This document shows, one piece after another, positions 8,351-15,521 of a stretch of DNA of 64,000 nt. The stretch is from contig NZ_JAPEOQ010000001.1 in the NCBI RefSeq assembly GCF_026341035.1, positions 5,642,001 to 5,706,000 of the forward strand. Reading direction: 5' to 3'. The stretch is from Streptomyces sp. NBC_01016. GTDB taxonomy: Bacteria > Actinomycetota > Actinomycetes > Streptomycetales > Streptomycetaceae. The notes below the pieces were generated by a model, which had not been told where the DNA came from, did not search any database, and saw only the letters and a program-made list of their open reading frames with translations. A program made the translations under genes and the position numbers. The number at the start of each line of letters is the position of its first letter. The stretch's first letter is position 1.

Positions 8351-9330
8351 CGGGCTTCCTCCTCGGCCGAGTTGACGCGGTTGGTCCAGCGGGTGACCCC
8401 GAAGGAGACGGCGATGGTGATGATCAGCAGGATCACCGACGCGGCGGCCGCGAGGGAGTAGTTGTTGCGGCTGAAGGCCGCGTCGTAGATGTACATGCTC
8501 GGCGAGAACCGGGTGTCCACCATCTGCGACGACTGGTGCAGCAGCATGGGCTCGGTGAACAGTTGCAGCGCCCAGATCAGCGTGAACATCGCGACCATGA
8601 CCACAGAGGAGCGCACAAGCGGCGTCTTCACCTGCAGCGCGGTGCGCACCGGCCCCGCGCCGTCGACGACGGACGCCTCCAGGACCTCGCGGGGGACCGC
8701 CTGCAGGGCCGCGTAGAAGATGACCATGTTGTAGCCGAGGTTCGACCACAGGGCGATGTTCACGATCGACGGCAGCGTGGTGTGCAGACCGAGGAAGTCG
8801 ACCTGGATGTCCGCCTTGCCGAGCGCCTCGACGACCGGGCTGATGCCCGGCGTGTAGAGGTACAGCCAGATCAGGGCCGCGATGATGCCGGGCACCGCGT
8901 GCGGCAGGAACAGGCCCAACTGGGCCCAGGACCGCAGCCGTACGACGCCGGAGTCGAGCAGCAGCGCCAGCGTGAGAGAGCCGATCACCATCAGCGGGAT
9001 GTAGATCACGCAGTACAGCGCGACCGTGCCGAGCCCGGACAGGAACGTCGGGTCGGTGATCACGGCGGCGTACGAGCGCAGGCCCACGAAGACGGTGCGT
9101 TCGGGGCCGAAGCCGAGGCCCGGCTGGTCGTCGCTGAAGAAGCTCAGCCACACCGCTGTGCCGACCGGGATCAGGAAGACCAGCGTGAGCAGGACGAAGA
9201 ACGGCGCCATCAGGACGCCGGCCGCACCGCCGCGGCGGCGCTTGGCCGCCCGCTGTGCCTTGCGCGCGGAGTGGCCACCCGCCTCCTGTGGGGCGGGCGC
9301 GGCCGTGGGGGCATGGGTTGTCGCGGTCAT
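8347..9330 (-). CDS. Carbohydrate ABC transporter permease, MalF type
   Basis: This 327-residue inner-membrane protein is the MalF-like partner of the following gene. After an Ala/Pro-rich cytoplasmic N-terminus (residues 1-37) it has six hydrophobic segments, and the EAA loop reads EASVVDGAGPVRTALQVKTP near residue 218. It would form the sugar channel with the MalG-like subunit and receive substrate from the binding lipoprotein encoded just upstream, 29 bases away. A GGCAGG motif precedes the ATG at 9330. Substrate specificity cannot be read from the permease. Confidence 0.93.
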   Translation of the reverse strand: MTATTHAPTAAPAPQEAGGHSARKAQRAAKRRRGGAAGVLMAPFFVLLTLVFLIPVGTAVWLSFFSDDQPGLGFGPERTVFVGLRSYAAVITDPTFLSGLGTVALYCVIYIPLMVIGSLTLALLLDSGVVRLRSWAQLGLFLPHAVPGIIAALIWLYLYTPGISPVVEALGKADIQVDFLGLHTTLPSIVNIALWSNLGYNMVIFYAALQAVPREVLEASVVDGAGPVRTALQVKTPLVRSSVVMVAMFTLIWALQLFTEPMLLHQSSQMVDTRFSPSMYIYDAAFSRNNYSLAAAASVILLIITIAVSFGVTRWTNRVNSAEEEAR

Positions 9331-9359
9331 GGGTCACCTGCCTTTCGGGGTGCGGGCGT

Positions 9360-10703
9360 TCACGTGGAACGGGTGGTGGTCTTGAGGCCGAGCGCCTTCA
9401 GATCGGGCATCGTGCCGTCCTGCGCTGCGCGCGCGGCGGACAGGAGGGTGCCGGAACCGGCGCCCGCGCGGGCGAAGGCGTCCTGCATGACATAGCCGGT
9501 CGCGGTCATGCGCGGACCCCAGACCCAGCCATCGCGGATCTTGTGCGCCTCTTCCTCGAAGAGCCGGTAGATGTCCTGCCCGCCGTAGTACGCCTTGTCG
9601 AACGCCTTGCTGCCGACCGGGATCAGATCGCTGACGGCCGGGTACTGGCTGCTCGCGCCGCTGGACAGCCGAGCCTTGAGGGCGTCGGGGTGCGACACCT
9701 GCCACTCGATGAACTCCATGGCAGCCTCGGGCTTCTTGCTGTTCTTCGTCACGGCGAACGTGGAGCCGCCATGCGTACCGAGGGACGGCTTGTCCGGTGT
9801 CCACTGGGGGAGCGGCGCGATGCGCCACTGGCCCTTCTGCTCCGGGTGCGCGTTCATCTGCGCGCCCGCGTCCCAGGCTCCGCTGAGCCGGGTCAGGACC
9901 AGGCCCGTGCCGATCTGCGCATCGGCGATGCGGGCGCTGGAGGCGTTGGTGTAGACGAGTCCCTCGTCGATGAGGCGCTGCCAGTACGCGGCGACCTTCC
10001 GGGTCGGGGCGTCCGCCATGGAGACGTTCCACGCGCCGTGCGAGGTGTCGAACCACTGGGCGCCCGCCTGGCACGCCCAGGCGGCGAACTGCGTCATCCC
10101 GTCGGTGGGGAACAGTGTGACCTTGCGGCCGCCGCCCGTACGCCGCACCTTCCGCGCGAGCTCCGCGAACTCGTCCCAGGTGGTGGGGACTTCGAAGCCG
10201 TACTTGTCGAAGAGGTCCTTGCGGTAGTGCATCACCATCGGCTCGATGTCCAGCGGCACGCTGAAGGTGTGCCCCTGGAACGTGGTCAGGCCGAGCGCCT
10301 GCGGAAGCAGCTTGCGGCGCAGTTTGTCGCTGATCAGCTCGGTGATGTCGCGCGTGACGCCATCGATGGCGAAGCCCGGCAGCTGGGGGTACTCGATGGT
10401 GGCGACATCGGGGGCGTTGCCCGCGCGCGCCGCGTTACTGAGCTTCAGATAGCCGCCCTGCGTACCGGACGGGACCTGCTGGTAGTCGACCTGGATGTGG
10501 TCGTGCGTCTGATTGAACTTGTCCACCACCTCCTGGCTGCCGCGAAGGGCGGACCAGAAGGTGATGGTGGTCTTACCTGTCCTGCTTGAGCTAGAGCTTG
10601 CCGACGCCGCGCTGTCGTTCCCGCTGCAGGCGCCAAGGGCGCCCGTCAGGGGCAGCGCGGTGATCGCGGCGAGCACCGATCGACGGCTCTGTCGACCAGG
10701 CAT
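9360..10703 (-). CDS. Extracellular sugar-binding lipoprotein (CUT1 ABC importer)
   Basis: The 447-residue protein starts with a Tat-type signal (RRSVLAA, twin arginine at residues 7-8) that ends in the lipobox LGAC, making Cys26 the lipid-anchored N-terminus. The mature part (TITFWSALRGSQEVVDKFNQ near residue 50, then GGSTFAVTKNSKKPEAAMEF near residue 320) is a family 1 solute-binding protein. It captures an oligosaccharide outside the membrane and hands it to the two permeases. GGGAGG lies six bases before the ATG. It is the first gene of the operon, with its own promoter upstream and the regulator gene next to it. Confidence 0.93.
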   Translation of the reverse strand: MPGRQSRRSVLAAITALPLTGALGACSGNDSAASASSSSSRTGKTTITFWSALRGSQEVVDKFNQTHDHIQVDYQQVPSGTQGGYLKLSNAARAGNAPDVATIEYPQLPGFAIDGVTRDITELISDKLRRKLLPQALGLTTFQGHTFSVPLDIEPMVMHYRKDLFDKYGFEVPTTWDEFAELARKVRRTGGGRKVTLFPTDGMTQFAAWACQAGAQWFDTSHGAWNVSMADAPTRKVAAYWQRLIDEGLVYTNASSARIADAQIGTGLVLTRLSGAWDAGAQMNAHPEQKGQWRIAPLPQWTPDKPSLGTHGGSTFAVTKNSKKPEAAMEFIEWQVSHPDALKARLSSGASSQYPAVSDLIPVGSKAFDKAYYGGQDIYRLFEEEAHKIRDGWVWGPRMTATGYVMQDAFARAGAGSGTLLSAARAAQDGTMPDLKALGLKTTTRST

Positions 10704-10742
10704 GGGCGCCTCCCGCGGCTCCTGCGTGTTCGAGTCACGGGA

Positions 10743-10783
10743 ATCCTGATCGGTTCACGAGATGCGGTCAATAGATCGATCAG
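10743..10783 (-). promoter_or_regulatory. Promoter and operator of the sugar ABC operon
   Basis: On the minus strand TTGACC (10766-10771) and CAGGAT (10743-10748) are spaced by 17 bases, a good housekeeping promoter. CTGATCG (10746-10752) and CGATCAG (10777-10783) form a perfect 7-base inverted repeat that brackets this promoter, as expected for a repressor site. An AACGCT half-site, matching the repeat before the regulator gene, lies at 10802-10807. Confidence 0.5.
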
Positions 10784-10806
10784 AAGAAAATGAAACGGTC
10801 AAACGC

Positions 10807-11973
10807 TCAGTGTGTGGCGGGGGTTGAGGGAAGCGGGTCGCGATACGCGGCGGAACGGGTGGAACCGCGCACCTTGAGCGTCGGCAGCAGCTCGACCCGG
10901 TGCGCGGGACCGGCTCCCGCGCCCCGGCCCAGGCGGTGCAGCAGCAGCTCGGCCGCCGCCCGCCCGACCTCCGCCTTCGGCGGGGACACGGCCGTCAGCG
11001 GAGTGCTGCCGAGCCCGGCGACCACGTCGTCGTACGCGATCGCGGAGCAGTCCTCCGGGACACGCACCCCCGCGTCCCGCAGCGACTGGACGAGCATCAG
11101 CGCGTCGACGTCGCCGTGCAGCAGGACACCCGTGGCCCCCAACTCGTCCAGCAGAGGCGGCAGTTCGAGCTGCTTCTCGGATTCCTCCGCCTCCGGCTCG
11201 GGAACCGCGCGGGGGGAGCTGAGGGCGACCGCCCACTTGTCCACCTGCGGATGGTCCGCCGCGATCTCGGCGAACGCGGCACGCACCGCGCGCGCCGTCG
11301 GGCTGTCGTCGCGCGCCGCGAGCACGATGCGCCGGTGACCGAGGCCCGTGAGGTGCTCGACGGCGAGGTGCACGCCGTACCAGTGGTCGGTGCACACGGT
11401 GTCCACAGAGTGCACCGCGCTGCCCCTGCGCGGCCGGCGCTCCATCACCACCGTGGGCACGTCCACGCGCGCGAGCCAGGCGTAGTCGGCCTCCTCGGTG
11501 GCGAGGCTGCGCCAGCGCGGGGCGATGAGGAGCCCGCGGGCCCCGTCCGCCAACGCCCGCTCCACGAGGGGCTGTTCGGCTCCGGGGGCGGCGGGGGCGA
11601 TGTGCAGGGCGATCCGGACCCCGGCCTCCTCGAACGCGGTGCGGGCGCCGTGCAGCATCTCGTACAGGTACGCGTGCCGCTCGGGGACGACGACGGCGAT
11701 GGGGCCGCCGTCCAGGTCGGCGCCCGGGGCCGGTGCCCGGGCTTCGCGCTGCTCCTGCCGCTGGTCGTGTCCCTCGTCCTGCTCCGGCAGGATCGGGCGG
11801 GCGACGCCGTGCCCGCGGCGCAGCTTGCCCGCGCGCGCGAGCTCCTCCACGTCGCGGCGGAGCGTCACCACCGACACCGCGAGTTCTGTGGCCAGATCGC
11901 TGACCCGCGTCGCGCCGCGCGCCTGCACGGCGGCAAGGATCCGCTGCCGCCTGAGATCGACCGGTTCGCGCAT
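10807..11973 (-). CDS. DeoR-type HTH / LacI-type sensor chimeric transcriptional regulator
   Basis: The first 60 residues (RRQRILAAVQARGATRVSDL, then VSVVTLRRDVEELARAGKL) are a DeoR-family winged helix-turn-helix, whereas residues about 95-370 are a LacI/periplasmic-binding-type sugar sensor (PIAVVVPERHAYLYEMLHGA; GHRRIVLAARDDSPTARA; SAIAYDDVVAGLGSTPLTAV). The classical LacI hinge helix is missing and is replaced by a charged linker near residues 62-90. It most likely represses the adjacent sugar-uptake operon until the sugar or a derivative binds. It reads in the same direction as the operon and has its own palindromic promoter region. Confidence 0.88.
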   Translation of the reverse strand: MREPVDLRRQRILAAVQARGATRVSDLATELAVSVVTLRRDVEELARAGKLRRGHGVARPILPEQDEGHDQRQEQREARAPAPGADLDGGPIAVVVPERHAYLYEMLHGARTAFEEAGVRIALHIAPAAPGAEQPLVERALADGARGLLIAPRWRSLATEEADYAWLARVDVPTVVMERRPRRGSAVHSVDTVCTDHWYGVHLAVEHLTGLGHRRIVLAARDDSPTARAVRAAFAEIAADHPQVDKWAVALSSPRAVPEPEAEESEKQLELPPLLDELGATGVLLHGDVDALMLVQSLRDAGVRVPEDCSAIAYDDVVAGLGSTPLTAVSPPKAEVGRAAAELLLHRLGRGAGAGPAHRVELLPTLKVRGSTRSAAYRDPLPSTPATH

Positions 11974-12016
11974 GCTGATGGCCCCCTCGTGTACCGCTGG
12001 TACCGCTGTTCGTTTG

Positions 12017-12034
12017 AGCGTTTTGCTGAACGCT
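12017..12034. promoter_or_regulatory. Palindromic operator before the DeoR/LacI regulator
   Basis: AGCGTT (12017-12022) and AACGCT (12029-12034) are perfect inverted arms around a six-base spacer, 44 bases upstream of the regulator start at 11973. Two direct copies of GGTACCGCT lie between this site and the gene. The arrangement suggests autoregulation; a single AACGCT half-site recurs at 10802-10807. Confidence 0.45.
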
Positions 12035-12068
12035 TCGGCCGAGCATAACCAGCGGGCGGCGTCGGGCG

Positions 12069-12911
12069 TCAGCCCTCCGTCGGATTCGGCTCCGGCGGTA
12101 CGTGATCGAGGACGATGCCGAAGTGCTGGTCGTAGGCCTCGAGGACGGAGGCGTCGGTGGGGAGCTCGGTGACGGTGCGGCGGCCGTCGACGGTGGCCGT
12201 GAGCGTATGACCGCTGAGGGTGATCCGGCCGTCCTCGGTGAGTCGCGAACAGACCAGGGACTGTGTGAAGTGGGAGGCGGGTGAGGTGCGGTGGTACCAG
12301 GCGCCCGCCTCGAAGTCCCGCAGCATACGCGGGCGTTGCTCGAGCAGATACTGGGGTTCGCCGTCGCGCAGTACGAGGAGGTCACCCTCGGCGGCGCCCT
12401 CTACCGAAGCCGCGTCGGCGTCGGTGTCGGCATCACCGTCGGTGTCGGTGTCCTCGATCCGGAACACCCCGCCCGGGTCCGGCTGTTCGCCCCGTTCGTC
12501 GAAGGCCAGCGGATAGTGCGTGTGCGTGCCGAACCCGACGTCCGTGAGCCACGTCGTCCCCTCGGCCGTGCGCACGCGCAGCGCCATGTGGTCGTACGGG
12601 ATGCCGAGCCGGCCGTCCTTGCCCACGACCCGCGCCTGTAGCGGAGTCACCTCAAAGCCGAGGGCGGCGAGCAGGGCGCCGAACGCGCCGTTGAGCTCGT
12701 AGCAGAAGCCCCCGCGGCCGCGGTCCACCAGCTTCGCGACCAGCGCGTCCGCGTCGAGGACGATCTCCTCGCCCAGGTGCACGGAGAGGTTCTCGAACGG
12801 CACGGCGAGCAGATGCGCCAGATGCAGCGTGCGCAACGCGTCCGCGGTCGGCGCCGAGGGGCGGTCGGCGCCGATGCGGCGGAGGTAGGCGTCGGTGCGG
12901 GGGTGATCCAT
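12069..12911 (-). CDS. nat: Arylamine N-acetyltransferase
   Basis: The 280-residue protein carries the complete NAT catalytic triad: Cys70 in RGGFCYELN, His108 in PYDHMAL and Asp124 in TDVGFG. These enzymes move an acetyl group from acetyl-CoA to the nitrogen of arylamines and hydrazines, and in actinomycetes related forms close macrolactams. Length matches ordinary detoxifying NATs. An acidic low-complexity insert of alternating Asp and Thr/Ala (residues about 153-168) sits in the loop between the barrel domain and the lid domain and looks like a recent codon-repeat expansion. There is no cluster around it that would suggest antibiotic assembly. Confidence 0.93.
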   Translation of the reverse strand: MDHPRTDAYLRRIGADRPSAPTADALRTLHLAHLLAVPFENLSVHLGEEIVLDADALVAKLVDRGRGGFCYELNGAFGALLAALGFEVTPLQARVVGKDGRLGIPYDHMALRVRTAEGTTWLTDVGFGTHTHYPLAFDERGEQPDPGGVFRIEDTDTDGDADTDADAASVEGAAEGDLLVLRDGEPQYLLEQRPRMLRDFEAGAWYHRTSPASHFTQSLVCSRLTEDGRITLSGHTLTATVDGRRTVTELPTDASVLEAYDQHFGIVLDHVPPEPNPTEG

Positions 12912-13004
12912 GACGCCAGTGTCGCAGTGGTTCGGTGGGCGACCCGGCGTCAGGCGGGGGCGTCGGGAGGAGGCGTGAGGCGTACGCGTCGGCCGTGGTG
13001 GGTG

Positions 13005-14258
13005 TCAGCCGTGGCGGGCGTCCGGGCCCGGTCGCACCGGGAGCTCGACCACGCTGTTGCCCACGAAACTTGCGTTCACGGGCAACTCTTCTTCGGGACT
13101 GGCCAGTTCGAGCGTGGGGAACCGGGTGAAGAGGCGCTCCAGGGCCACCGTCGCCTCGAGCCGGGCCAGCGGGGCGCCCAGGCAGTAGTGCGCCCCGTGC
13201 CCGAGCGAGAGATGCCGGCCCGGCAGGGCGCGCGTGACGTCGAAGCGATCGGCGTCCGGGCCGTGCGCCGCCGGGTCACGGCCCGCGCCCGTGTAACCGG
13301 CGAGCACGGGTGTGCCCTTCGGTATCAGCGTGCCGTCGACCGTGAGGTCCCGGGTCGGGTAGCGGAACGGGAAGTAGCTGACCGGGCTGTCCCAGCGCAG
13401 CGTCTCCTCCACGACATCCGCCCAGCCCGCCGCGCCGTCGCGCACGAGGGCCAGCTGCTCGCGGTGGGCGCACAGCGCGCGCACCGCGTTCGTGACCAGA
13501 TTCAGTGTCGTCTCGTGCCCGGCCACGACGAACAGCATGAGCGTGCCGATCAACTCCTCGCGGCTGAGCCGGTCGCCGTCCGCCTCGTGGGCCGCGAGCA
13601 GCGCGCTCGTCAGATCGTCGCCCGGCTCCCGGACGCGAGCGGCGACCACCTGGGCAAGCACCGACACCATCTCCTGGTTGGCGGCCACGGCTCTCGCCGG
13701 TTCGATGTTCGTGGCCACGACCTCGCTGGAGAGACGGTGCAGCGTGTCCCTGAACTCCTCGTCCACGCCGAAGAGTTCGCAGATCACCCCCATGGGCAGC
13801 GGCAGCGCGAAGTGCGTGCGCAGATCGGCCACGCCGGACCCGTCCCGCGCCGCCGCGGCGAGGCCGTCCAGCAGTTCGTCCGTCATCGCCTCCACTCGCG
13901 GCCGCAGCGCCTCGACCCGCCGGGCCGTGAACGCCCGGCTCACCAGGGACCGCAGCCGCCGGTGGTCCTCGCCGTCGGCCGTCGTCATCCCGCGCACCGT
14001 CGCGAACGTCCGCAGCGGCCACCCCTCGGGTATCCGGCCTTCAGCGAGCGCCGCGAAGTGCCGGGCGTCCTTGGCGACATCGCTGTGCCCGAGGAACTCC
14101 TTCAGCGCCTCGTGGCCCAGCACGAGCATGCCCTGCACGTCATCGGGCAGCACCACGGCGGCCACCGCGCCCTCCGCGCGCAAGCGGGCGTTGCGCGCGT
14201 GCGGGCAGCCGCCGGTCGGGTCGATGCGGTGCGGCTGGTCCGAGGACACAGTGGTCAC
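13005..14258 (-). CDS. Cytochrome P450 (CYP107-like)
   Basis: The 417-residue soluble P450 has the oxygen-binding helix motif AGHETT, the ExxR pair in EETLRWDSP and the haem loop LSLGHGAHYCLG with Cys359 as the thiolate ligand; the usual Phe at the start of the loop is Leu. HRRLR in the C-helix and an intact N-terminus complete the fold. It needs a separate ferredoxin and reductase, which are not encoded here. The start is the GTG at 14258, six bases after AAGGAG; a longer open frame upstream has no homology. The substrate is unknown. Confidence 0.92.
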   Translation of the reverse strand: MTTVSSDQPHRIDPTGGCPHARNARLRAEGAVAAVVLPDDVQGMLVLGHEALKEFLGHSDVAKDARHFAALAEGRIPEGWPLRTFATVRGMTTADGEDHRRLRSLVSRAFTARRVEALRPRVEAMTDELLDGLAAAARDGSGVADLRTHFALPLPMGVICELFGVDEEFRDTLHRLSSEVVATNIEPARAVAANQEMVSVLAQVVAARVREPGDDLTSALLAAHEADGDRLSREELIGTLMLFVVAGHETTLNLVTNAVRALCAHREQLALVRDGAAGWADVVEETLRWDSPVSYFPFRYPTRDLTVDGTLIPKGTPVLAGYTGAGRDPAAHGPDADRFDVTRALPGRHLSLGHGAHYCLGAPLARLEATVALERLFTRFPTLELASPEEELPVNASFVGNSVVELPVRPGPDARHG

Positions 14259-14314
14259 GTCGAGCTCCTTGCAAGCCGGAGAAGTGGCGATGCACCGGAA
14301 CGCGACCGACACAC

Positions 14315-14338
14315 CGGATACGGATACTGATACGGATC
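14315..14338. repeat. Short GGATAC tandem repeat
   Basis: Four degenerate copies of a GGATAC hexamer stand in a row between the P450 start and the small gene at 14350. No function is evident; it may influence the P450 leader. Confidence 0.4.
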
Positions 14339-14349
14339 AAGGGCCGATG

Positions 14350-14598
14350 CTAGGGCGCCTCGGCCTCGAGGCCCAGCCCATAGATCCGCTCGAGCAACCA
14401 CGCCTCGTTGCCCGCCAGGCCCGCCCTGCTCAGCGCCTCGTCGGCCTCGGCGATCGGTACGGTGAGCACCGCGGCCGTGGCCGGTGGCTGGGATGTGGAG
14501 AGCGCCGCGCGTGCCGTGTGCATGAGACGCAGGCAGGCCTGCGCCGCGGCCAACTCGGGGTTCATGGTCAGCTGTCCGTGATTCCTGGTCCCGTTCAT
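14350..14598 (-). CDS. Small hypothetical protein
   Basis: An 82-residue, mostly alpha-helical protein (PELAAAQACLRLMHTARAAL; IAEADEALSRAGLAGNEAWL) without signal peptide or membrane segment. It is not recognised. I place the start at the ATG at 14598, which follows GTGGAG; an in-frame ATG at 14565 would shorten it by 11 residues. Its 5' end overlaps the leader of the divergent MgtC/SapB gene, so the two promoters must interleave. Confidence 0.55.
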   Translation of the reverse strand: MNGTRNHGQLTMNPELAAAQACLRLMHTARAALSTSQPPATAAVLTVPIAEADEALSRAGLAGNEAWLLERIYGLGLEAEAP

Positions 14599-14692
14599 GA
14601 CTCCACTCTTGCGCATGGGTCTGACAATCCCGCCGAGCCGACGCGGGACTACCCTCGGGAAGATCAACCCGATGGAGAGGAGGGTCCCGCTC

Positions 14693-15439
14693 TTGTCGTC
14701 CTCGCTCGCGTTCTCCCTGTTCGACCCGGCAGCCGGACAAGGCCTGCGGCAGATCGCCGAGTTGAGTCTCGCTCTCGTGCTTTCCACGCTGATCGGGGCG
14801 GAGCGCGCCGTCCAGCAGAAGAGCGCGGGGCTGCGCACGCACACCCTCGTCGGCGTGGGAAGCGCGCTGTTCATGGAGGTGTCGCAGCACGGGTTCAACT
14901 CCGTGCTCGGCATGGACAGCGTGTCTTTCGACCCGTCACGCGTCGCCGCCCAGATCGTCTCCGGCATCGGCTTCATCGGTGGCGGCCTCATCTTCGTGCG
15001 GCGCGACGCGGTGCGCGGACTGACCACCGCGGCGACCGTCTGGCTGACGTGTGCCATAGGGATGGCCTGCGGCGGCGGCCTTCCGCTGCTCGCGTTCGCC
15101 GCGACCGCCTGTCACTTCCTGGTCGTCCGCGGCTACCCCTGGCTGACGCGACGGGTACCGGCCCTGGCCACGGAGCGGCGCTCGGGCCTGCACCTCGCCT
15201 ACCGGGTCGGCTCCAGCGTCCTCACCCGCGTCCTCGAGGAGTGCACGAGCCGTGGGTTCCGGGTCCTCGAGCTGCGCAACGACAGCGCCGACTACGAGCC
15301 CGGCAGCGGCCGGATCGGGACGATGGCCGTACGCATGGAGATCGAGGGGGCGTCCGACGTGCCGGAACTCGTGGCCGTGCTGGCGGAGTTGGATGGGGTG
15401 CTGGATGTGGCGTCGCTGGCGGCGGCGCCGGACGAGTAG
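14693..15439 (+). CDS. MgtC/SapB family membrane protein
   Basis: The protein of about 248 residues has the MgtC/SapB family signature: LIGAERAVQQKSAGLRTHTL followed by GVGSALFM in the first helices and a glycine-rich GIGFIGGGLIFVR segment, with four to five membrane helices in total, then a C-terminal cytoplasmic ACT-like domain (residues about 160-245). Family members affect Mg2+ homeostasis or membrane ATPase activity and are not simple transporters. I chose the TTG at 14693 because a perfect AGGAGG lies nine bases before it; an in-frame ATG at 14672 without a good ribosome binding site is the alternative. Confidence 0.85.
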   Translation: MSSSLAFSLFDPAAGQGLRQIAELSLALVLSTLIGAERAVQQKSAGLRTHTLVGVGSALFMEVSQHGFNSVLGMDSVSFDPSRVAAQIVSGIGFIGGGLIFVRRDAVRGLTTAATVWLTCAIGMACGGGLPLLAFAATACHFLVVRGYPWLTRRVPALATERRSGLHLAYRVGSSVLTRVLEECTSRGFRVLELRNDSADYEPGSGRIGTMAVRMEIEGASDVPELVAVLAELDGVLDVASLAAAPDE

Positions 15440-15475
15440 CCCGGCGGGAGGGGTGCGCCGGAGCCAGGGCGTGTG

Positions 15476-15521
15476 GTGTGGATCAGCCCCCGCGAGCCCG
15501 GCCTGATCCACACGCCAGGCC
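15476..15521. terminator. Nested bidirectional terminator hairpins
   Basis: GTGTGGATCAG (15476-15486) and CTGATCCACAC (15503-15513) form a perfect 11-base-pair stem. A second, competing stem GGCCTG/CAGGCC (15500-15505 and 15516-15521) shares bases with it and resembles the hairpins at 2024 and 27899. The site separates the convergent MgtC/SapB and ABC exporter genes. Confidence 0.65.
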
